A stretch of 64,000 bases of DNA from Motiliproteus sp965230185 (GTDB lineage Bacteria > Pseudomonadota > Gammaproteobacteria > Pseudomonadales > Balneatricaceae): contig OZ245995.1 of NCBI GenBank assembly GCA_965230185.1, positions 5,332,001 through 5,396,000 on the forward strand. Reading direction: 5' to 3'. Position 1 is the stretch's first letter, and the number at the start of each line of letters is the position of its first letter. Below are positions 34,278 through 41,566 of the stretch, piece by piece. Made by a program: the position numbers and the translations under genes. Under the pieces are notes generated by a model. It did not search any database, was not told the DNA's origin, and saw only the letters and a program-made list of their open reading frames with translations.

Positions 34278-35552
34278 TCATTGCTGCGCCTCCCGCCGCT
34301 GACGGTTGGCGTATCGGGTCCTCTTCTGCTCGACCTTTTCCCGCACATAGGTGTTTAAGGTTTTGCCGGTGAGGTTGGATTGCCGACGGTGGTAGGCCCG
34401 CGCCTGATCCAGATAGCGGCTCAGCGCCTCTTCAATGTTGTGAATCCCTTCACGGGCCATAAACGAGGTGATACTGCCCAGCCCGTTGATGAACAGCGCC
34501 TGATCCGACGGGCTGGAATCCTTGCGGACCCGGTAGACCGGCTCGCAGGGACCTTTATTAAATCGAGCCGTCAAAAACTGCTGCCACTGGGGATACACCG
34601 GCCAGCGACTGCTGTTGCCATCCTGTGACTGCGGGAGCTTCAACTGTAACCACTGATCCACCCCATAGACCCATAAGGCGTTCAGGAAAGTCTTCAGCTG
34701 TTCAAGGCTGTAAATTCCCACCTGGGTCAGTAATTCACGGTTAAACTGGAACTCCAGCCGCCACACCGGAGCCACCTCGTCCCACCCTTGCGCTTTCCAG
34801 AGCTCATAGAGATAGGTTTTCTGGGACTTCTCGATTTCCAGGGTTTTATCGTACAACCGACAGCTCAGGGCACCGCCCTGGCCGAAAGTCAGACCGGAGA
34901 AACGCCCTCTGACGTAATAGCGGGCCTGCTTACTGGCCCGTGTGACCCAATGACTCTCGGGAATCGCCGCAAAATTCAACGCCGTCACGAAGTCCACACA
35001 GAGGTCCAGCCGGCTGACCATGGGAGTGACCGTTTTACCGGCCAGCTGGCCGACCAGCAGGCTCAGGGGCGCCACAGCCGCATCCATGCCACTGCGTGTC
35101 AGTAATTCACTGGCCACCTGCACATAGGCGAGCGGCATCTTCTCGGCGGCGATACGACTGAGCTGCAGGTGATACCAGTTGTCCGACAGTACAAACGGAA
35201 ACCGCCCGCGCCCTCTGGGACTCATCACAAAGGTATGATCCCCGAAAGGCAAGAAGGCTTCCGCCTGCTCGCTACATTCGGGTGACTGGGCCCGTGCTTT
35301 CAGCTCGGTTAACTGCACTTCCGCCTGTTCGGTCAGGCTGCCGGGGTAATTCAGGTACAGACTATCCACGCCCTGGCGCAGAATGCTGAGCCCTGTGTAA
35401 TTTGGGGGTGCTGTGTTACTAGGGAGCGCACCCGTTATCGGTACGGATGAGCCCCTGTCAGCGCTGCCCTTCGCAAGCGTGCGCTGCGCGCACTGCCGTC
35501 GAAGCGCACCACTGTCAGCGGCGATCTTTTCAGAATCGGTGAGTTCGGCCAT
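34278..35552 (-). CDS. Rep_trans/MobT-like replication initiation or relaxase protein
   Basis: 424 residues. The central region has the replication-initiation-factor (Rep_trans, PF02486-like) look: PMVSRLDLCVDFVT with the paired acidic residues, GRFSGLTFGQGGALSCRLYDKTLEIEKS and WRLEFQFNRELL. Family members start rolling-circle replication of plasmids and phages or act as MobT relaxases of Tn916-type elements. Here it could replicate the excised circle or make it mobilisable by a helper. The first 70 residues are of low similarity; the start could be later. A small inverted repeat (GTGCGC/GCGCAC, 35479-35493) lies inside the 5' part of the gene. Confidence 0.78.
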   Translation of the reverse strand: MAELTDSEKIAADSGALRRQCAQRTLAKGSADRGSSVPITGALPSNTAPPNYTGLSILRQGVDSLYLNYPGSLTEQAEVQLTELKARAQSPECSEQAEAFLPFGDHTFVMSPRGRGRFPFVLSDNWYHLQLSRIAAEKMPLAYVQVASELLTRSGMDAAVAPLSLLVGQLAGKTVTPMVSRLDLCVDFVTALNFAAIPESHWVTRASKQARYYVRGRFSGLTFGQGGALSCRLYDKTLEIEKSQKTYLYELWKAQGWDEVAPVWRLEFQFNRELLTQVGIYSLEQLKTFLNALWVYGVDQWLQLKLPQSQDGNSSRWPVYPQWQQFLTARFNKGPCEPVYRVRKDSSPSDQALFINGLGSITSFMAREGIHNIEEALSRYLDQARAYHRRQSNLTGKTLNTYVREKVEQKRTRYANRQRREAQQ

Positions 35553-35636
35553 GTCAGGTCCCTCCGGGGATCAATAAACAGGGCCGTCATTGTTGGTTCA
35601 GACAGGAAGGCGGCGGGTGAACCTCAAATCCCGTTT

Positions 35637-36407
35637 TCAGGTTCCCACCAGCCGGTTTCGTTTTTCGATCAGCTTTCTGAAGGCTCGTAGCGAATAGTCG
35701 CCCTCATTGGGATAAAGCTCCAGCTCGTGCTGAAGCAGGTCTTCCAGTTGCGGGGCAGTGAAGTGTCGGGTCCCGACACCCTCAACCACCGTTTCCAGCA
35801 TGAACCGTAGGTCATCGTATTGCGGTTTAGGACGGGCCGGTCGGGTACGAGTGATCGCCTTGGATAAGCGATTCATAAAGGTCTCATCGCCGGTCATCTG
35901 AGCGATGGCAATCTGCCGGGCGACGGAGGGGCAGGCAACGACAACCCGATCAACCGTCACCGCTCTGAAAAGAGCATCCTGATCCCCTGTGCGTACTTTA
36001 GCAAGCAGATCGGACAACGGCTGGCTGTACAGTCGAATGGCTCCCATTTGACCCAACAAAGCCATTAACAGCGAGATAACGAGCTGCTGTCGATCAAAGT
36101 CAAACTCTTCCAGAGAAACGGCGTTCACATGATCGCTCTGCAGGAGATCCAGAAAGGCCTGTTGCGGATCGGCAGCCTGGGAGATCTGTGTTAATTCATC
36201 ACCAAGCCCGAGGGAAAGGGCGAAGTAAATCAGGTGATGGGCAAAGGGGATCTCGTACCATTCGGCCCAGGAAACCAGCAATTCGGCAAAATCAGCGGAT
36301 TCGGACGCTATTTGCTCAAGGTCTTTAGTCCCCTCATTGACCTCGTGAAGCGTGGCATAAGCCTGCCTGGCCTGGTCTCGGGTAAAATGACCGAATTCCT
36401 TATCCAT
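35637..36407 (-). CDS. Unknown element-backbone protein
   Basis: 256 residues, soluble, acidic and helix-rich; no family recognised. It starts at the ATG at 36407 with a strong GGGAGGGG ribosome site, and ends about 85 bases before the Rep gene. The 35553-35636 gap shows no attC. It is therefore not a cassette but the first gene of the element backbone beyond the end of the array. The C-terminal ASRAFRK-like segment (YSLRAFRKLIEKRNRL) is basic. Its role could lie in maintenance or regulation of the element, but nothing in the sequence decides this. Confidence 0.7.
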   Translation of the reverse strand: MDKEFGHFTRDQARQAYATLHEVNEGTKDLEQIASESADFAELLVSWAEWYEIPFAHHLIYFALSLGLGDELTQISQAADPQQAFLDLLQSDHVNAVSLEEFDFDRQQLVISLLMALLGQMGAIRLYSQPLSDLLAKVRTGDQDALFRAVTVDRVVVACPSVARQIAIAQMTGDETFMNRLSKAITRTRPARPKPQYDDLRFMLETVVEGVGTRHFTAPQLEDLLQHELELYPNEGDYSLRAFRKLIEKRNRLVGT

Positions 36408-36442
36408 ACCGCCCCTCCCTGGGGGAAAGCGAGAGTTGAAGT

Positions 36443-36529
36443 GTTTAACGCTTTGGGTAAGGGGCCGGAGGCGACTTGTCGCCGCTGGTCCCAGCAGCGA
36501 AGCGGCGAGCCTTGACCCGATTGTTATGT
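36443..36529 (-). repeat. attC site 1 (end of cassette array)
   Basis: Outer cores GTTTAAC (36443) and GTTATGT (36523-36529) enclose an imperfect palindrome with GGCGACTTGTCGCC and GCGAAGCGGCGAG arms. It follows the 36530-36904 gene and is the last site before backbone DNA. Confidence 0.85.
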
Positions 36530-36904
36530 TTACCGTGACCCAAACAGTTTTCCAATGAAGTACCCCAATGCGTACCCAAGGCGGTTTGATTTAGTCCGGA
36601 TGTGCTTAATATTGAATTCAATCCCTTGATTCCATGATGGCTGGCCCGAAAGGTAAGCTACTAATGCCGTAACCACGGACTCTGCGTCTATCTCGATTGT
36701 AGATACGTAGTGCTGATCAATCGAACCCTCTTGATACTCAAGCAGATAACCGGACCCGGCCCATAGTGTTTGAGCATACGTCATATCGTCGTAGCTTAGG
36801 ATTAAATACGGGTCGTCTTTGCCCTGGAGCCCTATAACAGCTTCTTGAATCAGAGCTGCCGTTGCCGCTTCATCGATGTTCAGAGTTGGAGCTAGTAGTT
36901 TCAT
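36530..36904 (-). CDS. Integron cassette protein, unknown (124 aa)
   Basis: 124 residues, soluble, no signal peptide. MKLLAPTLNIDEAATAALIQ opens the protein, followed by an aromatic-rich middle (SGYLLEYQEGSIDQHYVST) reminiscent of small immunity proteins, without a firm family match. The start is 9 bases from the attC 2 core and the stop touches attC 1, the classic cassette layout. It is the last cassette from intI and is likely poorly expressed unless it has its own promoter. Confidence 0.75.
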   Translation of the reverse strand: MKLLAPTLNIDEAATAALIQEAVIGLQGKDDPYLILSYDDMTYAQTLWAGSGYLLEYQEGSIDQHYVSTIEIDAESVVTALVAYLSGQPSWNQGIEFNIKHIRTKSNRLGYALGYFIGKLFGSR

Positions 36905-36913
36905 GCTAGGTAA

Positions 36914-37003
36914 ACATAACGCCGCCGTAACGGGCTGAAGCAGCGCAGCTGCGGAAGTCCGAGCCCAGCGATGCTGGGCTGGTCGTTAACGGCCTTGTTA
37001 AAG
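36914..37003 (-). repeat. attC site 2
   Basis: Cores ACATAAC (36914-36920) and GTTAAAG (36997-37003). The inner arms GCAGCGCAGCTGC and GCCCAGCGATGCTGGGC form hairpins. Confidence 0.85.
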
Positions 37004-37006
37004 GTA

Positions 37007-37417
37007 TCACTCTTCCGGTACGACGATGACGGATACACTGAATGGTACCTCCAATTCACTAAATATCTTGAGGCTGGTGTGAGGAATCTCGAACCCTGCG
37101 TGGTCGCAACTACTGCGATAGCCACAAAAGATATCTACAGTCAGATTTCTCTTTAGCTCTTTGATAGCGTCGACGTTTGGCTTTACCGCTTCCCAGAGTG
37201 TGTCTAGATGCTTGTGAAGGTGCTCGTCCTCTGAAATGGATGGTTCGTACATCCACATATCATGCGGGCGGGGCTTGGCTCGTTCAGAGCGCTTGTATCC
37301 CTTTTTATGCACATGGGTAGGTTGGACGCCTATCGCTTTGGTGATTTCTTCCAGGTCACCGATATCACCAAATATTCTTAGTGCTGCCGAGTAACAAAAG
37401 TAGTGTTCGTCTTCCAT
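37007..37417 (-). CDS. Cassette protein, DUF4279-like
   Basis: About 136 residues from the ATG at 37417 (MEDEHYFCYSAALRIFGD). An in-frame ATG at 37447 lies inside attC 3 and is not used as the start. The pattern of an F/YSAALRIFGD opening, GVQPTHVHKKGYKRSERAKP and W-M-Y-E-P fits DUF4279, a small family of unknown role often found in cassettes and polymorphic-toxin neighbourhoods. No membrane segment. Confidence 0.75.
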   Translation of the reverse strand: MEDEHYFCYSAALRIFGDIGDLEEITKAIGVQPTHVHKKGYKRSERAKPRPHDMWMYEPSISEDEHLHKHLDTLWEAVKPNVDAIKELKRNLTVDIFCGYRSSCDHAGFEIPHTSLKIFSELEVPFSVSVIVVPEE

Positions 37418-37432
37418 GATGCTCGCAGATAC

Positions 37433-37511
37433 CTTTAACGCCGCCAACAGGGGCCGCCGGAACAGAGCGAAGCGGCGAGTAGGCGGTCCTTTCTGGTTGG
37501 CCTTGTTAAAT
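37433..37511 (-). repeat. attC site 3
   Basis: Cores CTTTAAC (37433-37439) and GTTAAAT (37505-37511), with an imperfect palindrome between them. At about 79 bases it is the shorter form in this array. Confidence 0.85.
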
Positions 37512-37513
37512 GC

Positions 37514-37903
37514 CTACTCAACATGTTGCACGCTTAAGGTTTTTAGGTCGACGTGAAACACAGAGCGGGCCTCGTTGGTTACGATTAAAGTATTGCCTTC
37601 ATTATCTAATCTTATGGAGGTTATAAAGATGTCTTGAACGTCGCTCTCTAAGTCTTTGAGGTAACTATTTTTGTAGACCAATAGCCCCCATACCTTTTTA
37701 TCAGACTTGATACTTCGTGCTTCGACATAGCCCCCATTCTGGTTTGTACCGTTTGCGTAGCCCCAATGCACGACTGTATATCTGAGTTCGTTACCGAAAA
37801 CATCTGGAACGGACGTTGGAGCAGCTCGTTTGCCGTAGGAATGGAACGACATGGTCAGAACCATAAATGCAAAGACGAACTGCAAGACTGTAGATCTCTT
37901 CAT
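37514..37903 (-). CDS. Cassette protein, secreted, unknown (129 aa)
   Basis: 129 residues with a clear signal peptide (MKRSTVLQFVFAFMVLTMSFHSYG) and a mature part of about 105 residues with no recognised family. The mature part has several beta-type stretches (YTVVHWGYANGTN, VWGLLVYKN, IFITSIRLDNEGNTLIVTN). It is predicted to be periplasmic. Start and stop lie within a few bases of attC 4 and attC 3. Confidence 0.75.
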   Translation of the reverse strand: MKRSTVLQFVFAFMVLTMSFHSYGKRAAPTSVPDVFGNELRYTVVHWGYANGTNQNGGYVEARSIKSDKKVWGLLVYKNSYLKDLESDVQDIFITSIRLDNEGNTLIVTNEARSVFHVDLKTLSVQHVE

Positions 37904-37906
37904 GGC

Positions 37907-37990
37907 ATTTAACGCCCCAGGTAAGGGGACGCAGCAAGCGAAGCTTGCGGAGTTCCCGCCCGAAGGGCGAACTTGACCTGTTTGTTATGT
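37907..37990 (-). repeat. attC site 4
   Basis: Cores ATTTAAC (37907-37913) and GTTATGT (37984-37990). The central arms GCAAGCGAAGCTTGCGG are nearly identical to those of attC 6, suggesting a shared source. Confidence 0.88.
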
Positions 37991-37997
37991 GTTGCGT

Positions 37998-38243
37998 TCA
38001 TAGTCCCCACACCAAGAGCCCAAGGAGGCACCAAAACACAAAACTCAGGACCACTACCCACTCGAAAGCAACATAGGTAATTCCGTTGATAGTGCGTTTG
38101 AACTCGTAGGCGCGCCATGAAAAGAAACTTTTGACCGATTTTGGTGGCTGCGCTCGAATACGTCCAAGTGAAGCACAATATATGATGGCGGCACCACTCA
38201 TATAAAAGAAAGCGTACGCAGCTAACTCGAAAACTATTTCCAT
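37998..38243 (-). CDS. Cassette protein, small membrane protein (81 aa)
   Basis: 81 residues with two hydrophobic segments (about 5-25 and 57-79) around a basic cytoplasmic loop (RIRAQPPKSVKSFFSWRAYEFKR). No family recognised. It fits exactly between attC 4 and attC 5. A longer overlapping frame (37909-38283) crosses attC sites and is rejected. Confidence 0.7.
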   Translation of the reverse strand: MEIVFELAAYAFFYMSGAAIIYCASLGRIRAQPPKSVKSFFSWRAYEFKRTINGITYVAFEWVVVLSFVFWCLLGLLVWGL

Positions 38244-38253
38244 GGTTCAGTAC

Positions 38254-38337
38254 ACATAACGTCGCGGTAAAAGGCCGAAGCAAGCGTAGCTTGCGAAGGT
38301 CCAGCCCAAAGGGCGATTTTTGACCGCTTTGTTAGTT
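38254..38337 (-). repeat. attC site 5
   Basis: Cores ACATAAC (38254-38260) and GTTAGTT (38331-38337). The arms GCAAGCGTAGCTTGCG are closely related to attC 12. Confidence 0.87.
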
Positions 38338-38790
38338 GTTTTTGAGTAATTTGTATCTTTCAAGACGAACCTCTTGTGTGATTATGTCTACTTGGGGTCC
38401 GTATAGCTGCGACCAGTTAAATACCCACTCTCTGTCACCCTTTGAGAGCTGATATCGTATTCCTTGGGCTTCAAAAGCATCAATGAAAAGTTGTTTTTCT
38501 ATTTCATCCGCGGCAATTGTCATTTCATAAATATTATCTTTAAGTTCATCACCATATCTTGCTTGCCGAATGAGACCCTCCACCTTCGCAAGATCCTTGT
38601 TCAGGTAGACCACGAATCCGTTTTCAATTCTGAATGGAATTGATTGCTCCTGCATCCGTTCAAGGACTTGCTGTTTAGAGTCTTCAAGGGCAAAGCCCCC
38701 AGCTCTCAAACCAGGTGGAAGATCATTATCTTGTTGTTGGGAACAAGATGTAGAAAGCAATGCCAGAAGAGTAAGTAAGAAACGATGCAT
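38332..38790 (-). CDS. Cassette protein, lipoprotein, unknown (152 aa)
   Basis: 152 residues from the ATG at 38790 (MHRFLLTLLALLSTSC), with a lipobox LSTSC; an ATG three codons earlier overlaps the attC region. The mature protein is charged and mixed alpha/beta (EDSKQQVLERMQEQSIPFRI, DREWVFNWSQLYG) with no family that I recognise. It is probably anchored to the outer membrane, since the residue after the lipid Cys is Ser rather than Asp. Confidence 0.75.
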   Translation of the reverse strand: MHRFLLTLLALLSTSCSQQQDNDLPPGLRAGGFALEDSKQQVLERMQEQSIPFRIENGFVVYLNKDLAKVEGLIRQARYGDELKDNIYEMTIAADEIEKQLFIDAFEAQGIRYQLSKGDREWVFNWSQLYGPQVDIITQEVRLERYKLLKNN

Positions 38791-38797
38791 GATAGAC

Positions 38798-38881
38798 AAC
38801 TAACGCCCCAGGTAAGGGGCGCGTAGCAGCGAAGCTGCGGAGCGTCCCGCCCGTAGGGCGAACTTGACCTGTTTGTTAGCA
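38798..38881 (-). repeat. attC site 6
   Basis: Cores AACTAAC (38798-38804) and GTTAGCA (38875-38881). The sequence is a close relative of attC 4, differing mainly in the central arms (GCAGCGAAGCTGC). Confidence 0.88.
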
Positions 38882-38902
38882 CTACATTGCGTGAGTATTG
38901 CT

Positions 38903-39127
38903 TCAGGCTTCATTTTTGTTTTGTCGCTTTTTGTTGATTTTGCTCTCAATTGTCAAAATCACAATGGAGAACAGGAGGTAAGCAACACCTAGATTTTCGG
39001 TGGTACCCTCAAGCAAACCGGATCTTCCGATAGCGGTGGAAAGTTGTTCTGGGAAGACTGCGCAAATCACCCCTAGGGGTAAAATGATTAATAGAAACAA
39101 CCGATTCCTTACAAACAAACCTTTCAT
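38903..39127 (-). CDS. Cassette protein, small membrane protein (74 aa)
   Basis: 74 residues with two hydrophobic segments (RLFLLIILPLGVICAVF and LGVAYLLFSIVILTI) and a basic tail ending KKRQNKNEA. No family recognised. Between attC 6 and attC 7. Confidence 0.65.
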   Translation of the reverse strand: MKGLFVRNRLFLLIILPLGVICAVFPEQLSTAIGRSGLLEGTTENLGVAYLLFSIVILTIESKINKKRQNKNEA

Positions 39128-39155
39128 CCCTGTCTCAGCTTCCTACCTTTTGGAG

Positions 39156-39242
39156 TGCTAACGCCTCAATAACGGGCTGACGAAACGCGTAGCGTTTTGG
39201 CAGTCCGAGCCCGAAGGGCGCTCGTTGATTGACTTGTTAAAA
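39156..39242 (-). repeat. attC site 7
   Basis: Cores TGCTAAC (39156-39162) and GTTAAAA (39236-39242), with arms AAACGCGTAGCGTTTTGG. Confidence 0.85.
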
Positions 39243-39248
39243 GCTGAC

Positions 39249-39557
39249 TCACAATTTGCCCCCGAGTGTCAGATGTAATTGCCCAACAGCCAAAAAAGCA
39301 GCAACAAACCAAACCAGCCAGACAGGGATGGCTACCAAAATTGATGCGACTACTTTGCGGCTGCCGACCTTGACCAAATTGGCCAATAGAAACAGAGCAC
39401 CGATGCACAAGGCATAGGCAAATTCGAATGGCTCATAGAGCAGGACATCAAAACCAGTCCCTGGCACGTGCTCTGGGGTGGCAGTTACAAACTCTGCTCC
39501 CAATGGCAACGCGAGGGCCAAGGCGAAGATAGTGATGTTCCTGGCAACAATGCTCAT
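39249..39557 (-). CDS. Cassette protein, membrane protein (102 aa)
   Basis: 102 residues with about three hydrophobic segments (ITIFALALALPLGAEFV; FAYALCIGALFLLANLV; VVASILVAIPVWLVWFVAAF). The residues between the first two are acidic. No family recognised. Start and stop fit between attC 7 and attC 8. Confidence 0.68.
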   Translation of the reverse strand: MSIVARNITIFALALALPLGAEFVTATPEHVPGTGFDVLLYEPFEFAYALCIGALFLLANLVKVGSRKVVASILVAIPVWLVWFVAAFLAVGQLHLTLGGKL

Positions 39558-39562
39558 AAAGC

Positions 39563-39652
39563 TTTTAACGCCGCCATAACCGGCCGGAAAACCGCGCAGC
39601 GGTTTGGAGGTCCAGCCCGCGCAGTGGGCGTTGGTTGATGGCCTTGTTATAT
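39563..39652 (-). repeat. attC site 8
   Basis: Cores TTTTAAC (39563-39569) and GTTATAT (39646-39652), with GGAAAACCGCGCAGCGGTTT as central hairpin. Confidence 0.85.
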
Positions 39653-40042
39653 GCAGAATACGACATCGTAACCATTGGATTCATCAAATTGGAAATACCC
39701 TGGTTGGTTTGATCTTTCTAAGGACTGTGTCCAAAACATTGCCAAAGCCTCACCTAAAGCGCGAAACACCTCAGGATTCCGGTTTTCAGCATTTGAATGA
39801 TGCAATAAGTCAACGTGAAAACAATCGATTGGTAGTGGCTCGTCTGAGCCAGGGAAGAACGCTAGAGGTGTTTTGTCGTTGACTTGGATCTTTGGCGTGA
39901 ATAATGCGATACAACCAAGCGTTATTCCATAATCACCATAGCAACACAACAAGGCATCAAGAACTCCCAAGTGACCTTCTACAGTGTCTACTCGACCGGA
40001 AACCGTGGCAGACGCATTGTCGATAAGCTGAGATAGATCCAC
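39647..40042 (-). CDS. Cassette protein, soluble, unknown (131 aa)
   Basis: 131 residues, no signal peptide. MDLSQLIDNASATVSGRVDT opens it, then a Cys-containing stretch (LDALLCCYGDYG) and a Phe/Tyr-rich C-terminus. No family recognised. It fits between attC 8 and attC 9; the stop lies inside the outer core of attC 8, showing tight packing. Confidence 0.7.
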   Translation of the reverse strand: MDLSQLIDNASATVSGRVDTVEGHLGVLDALLCCYGDYGITLGCIALFTPKIQVNDKTPLAFFPGSDEPLPIDCFHVDLLHHSNAENRNPEVFRALGEALAMFWTQSLERSNQPGYFQFDESNGYDVVFCI

Positions 40043-40058
40043 TTAACGTTCCTTAGAC

Positions 40059-40148
40059 ATATAACGTCCATGTAAGCGGGCGCCGGAGCGCCAGCGTAGG
40101 GAACCAAAAGCATAGCTTTTGGCGTTCCGATTGACATGCTTGTTATGT
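40059..40148 (-). repeat. attC site 9
   Basis: Cores ATATAAC (40059-40065) and GTTATGT (40142-40148). Long hairpin with an AAAAGC/GCTTTT arm; near-copy of attC 10. Confidence 0.88.
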
Positions 40149-40649
40149 TTTGACATCAAACTCGGCCGTCCCCGAAGCAACACCGCAATAGAATCTGGCA
40201 TTTGGAAAACTGAAACCAGACTCTATCGTTATGCTTTCATTCTGAACTACTTTCAAATGACCAGATTCCCACTCCATTGTGAATGTAATGGGTTGGTTAA
40301 TTTTAATGTTTTTAGTCAGTATTTTATGAGAGAGCAGTTTTCCATTTTGGAATGATCTGAAAATAAGATACAGCTCTTTGTCTGTTGGCATGTTCTGAAT
40401 AATTTGAACAAATATAGCGTTTTGTGGGATAGCTGAATCCATCAGGCCACAAGTTGCCGATGCCGCCCACTTTGAATCTGGGTTCGCTTTAGTAAGAGCC
40501 ATGGATACGTCAAAACGACCTGTTGGAGTATCTTCTTCATGCTTAACTAAATCAAACATGCCTGGTTCGGCCGTTAGCTCAAAGGCAGCAACAATCTGAG
40601 CAGTGGCTAACAGAATTGTAGTAAGTAACAATCTAGCAAAAATTTTCAT
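40143..40649 (-). CDS. Cassette protein, secreted, unknown (168 aa)
   Basis: 168 residues with a signal peptide (MKIFARLLLTTILLATAQIVAA) and a predicted all-beta mature domain of about 145 residues. Two Cys (CGLMDS and YCGVAS) may form a disulfide. The pattern FTMEWESGHLKVVQNESITI suggests an adhesin-like or sugar-binding beta sandwich, but no family is recognised. Between attC 9 and attC 10. Confidence 0.72.
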   Translation of the reverse strand: MKIFARLLLTTILLATAQIVAAFELTAEPGMFDLVKHEEDTPTGRFDVSMALTKANPDSKWAASATCGLMDSAIPQNAIFVQIIQNMPTDKELYLIFRSFQNGKLLSHKILTKNIKINQPITFTMEWESGHLKVVQNESITIESGFSFPNARFYCGVASGTAEFDVKT

Positions 40650-40664
40650 CCTTGCCTCAAAGAA

Positions 40665-40754
40665 ACATAACGCTCATGTAAGCGGACGCCGGAGCGCCAG
40701 CGTAGGGGACAAAAAGCACTGCTTTTTGCGTTCCGATTGACATGCTTGTTATGC
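40665..40754 (-). repeat. attC site 10
   Basis: Cores ACATAAC (40665-40671) and GTTATGC (40748-40754). The flanks and arms follow attC 9 almost base for base. Confidence 0.88.
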
Positions 40755-40755
40755 A

Positions 40756-41145
40756 TTACTTCCATGTGTCTCCGTCCTTTGGTAAGTGAAGGCCAAAGAG
40801 TACAAGTAGATTTCGAAAAAGGTGTGTGAACATAAAAAAGACAAAAGCAGATATGAACCAAGAGGTAGAGTAGCTAGAATCCAAAGTTAATAGACAGACA
40901 CTACCAACAACCATACATGCTAACGCCAGTAACCACCCTTTCGTTGTACTAATTAATTCACTAAATTCATATCTACCTGAATAGAAACACCACGCCCCAA
41001 GGACCGTCAAAGGAACTAATACCCCAATAGTAAAAGCAACAGTAGTTGGTTCAAATATTGCCGCTACATAAACTGGTGATAGGAACACGAACAATAACGT
41101 TCCAAAAAATTTCGCCCTGACTGTGTCATTTCTCTCAAGTTTCAT
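40756..41145 (-). CDS. Cassette protein, membrane protein (129 aa)
   Basis: 129 residues with about four hydrophobic segments (FFGTLLFVFLSPVYVAAIF; VAFTIGVLVPLTVLGAWCFY; WLLALACMVVGSVCLLTL; FISAFVFFMFTHLFRNLLVL). No family recognised. A second overlapping frame crosses attC 10 and is not coding. Between attC 10 and attC 11. Confidence 0.7.
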   Translation of the reverse strand: MKLERNDTVRAKFFGTLLFVFLSPVYVAAIFEPTTVAFTIGVLVPLTVLGAWCFYSGRYEFSELISTTKGWLLALACMVVGSVCLLTLDSSYSTSWFISAFVFFMFTHLFRNLLVLFGLHLPKDGDTWK

Positions 41146-41151
41146 AAGGAT

Positions 41152-41229
41152 GCATAACGCTTTTCATAAGGGGCCGCAGCTTGTCTGCGGTCCCAGTCCT
41201 GAAAGGGCGACTTGATGTATTTGTTAAAT
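41152..41229 (-). repeat. attC site 11
   Basis: Cores GCATAAC (41152-41158) and GTTAAAT (41223-41229), with a short central hairpin (CCGCAGCTTGTCTGCGG). Confidence 0.85.
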
Positions 41230-41262
41230 TTTGGAGCTAAATCAATGCACATAACTTACTGC

Positions 41263-41472
41263 TTACGCCCCCTTTAAGCTCTTAATATAGTCAGAAACAG
41301 AACCATCCCAGTAGCACTTCGTACAGCGACCGTTTTGTATACTGTGACGGCAGTTCTCATGGCCATACAGGTGATACGAACACTCTGGGCACAACGAAGC
41401 CATCCGTGAAGCGCAAGCATAATAAGCGCTTCCACATTCATCACATTTCTTTAAATCTGGCTCAGGTTTCAT
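41263..41472 (-). CDS. Cassette protein, zinc-ribbon type (69 aa)
   Basis: 69 residues with a run of Cys pairs: CDECGSAYYAC, CPEC, the CRHSIQNGRCTKC group. The pattern resembles small zinc-ribbon proteins. A His between the pairs (HENCRHS) could add a ligand. No family match beyond this. Between attC 11 and attC 12. Confidence 0.72.
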   Translation of the reverse strand: MKPEPDLKKCDECGSAYYACASRMASLCPECSYHLYGHENCRHSIQNGRCTKCYWDGSVSDYIKSLKGA

Positions 41473-41477
41473 GTGAA

Positions 41478-41561
41478 ATTTAACGCCAACATAAAAGGCC
41501 GGAGCAAGCGCAGCTTGCGTAGGTCCAGCCCGTAGGGCGATTTTTGATGTTTTTGTTATGG
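41478..41561 (-). repeat. attC site 12
   Basis: Cores ATTTAAC (41478-41484) and GTTATGG (41555-41561). Sister of attC 5 in its central arms and in the GTCCAGCCC segment. Confidence 0.87.
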
Positions 41562-41566
41562 CTCAT

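Noticed and set aside
37909..38283. Leftward frame of 124 codons in the cassette array
   Set aside because: It crosses attC 4 and attC 5. The 81-codon frame between them fits the cassette layout better.
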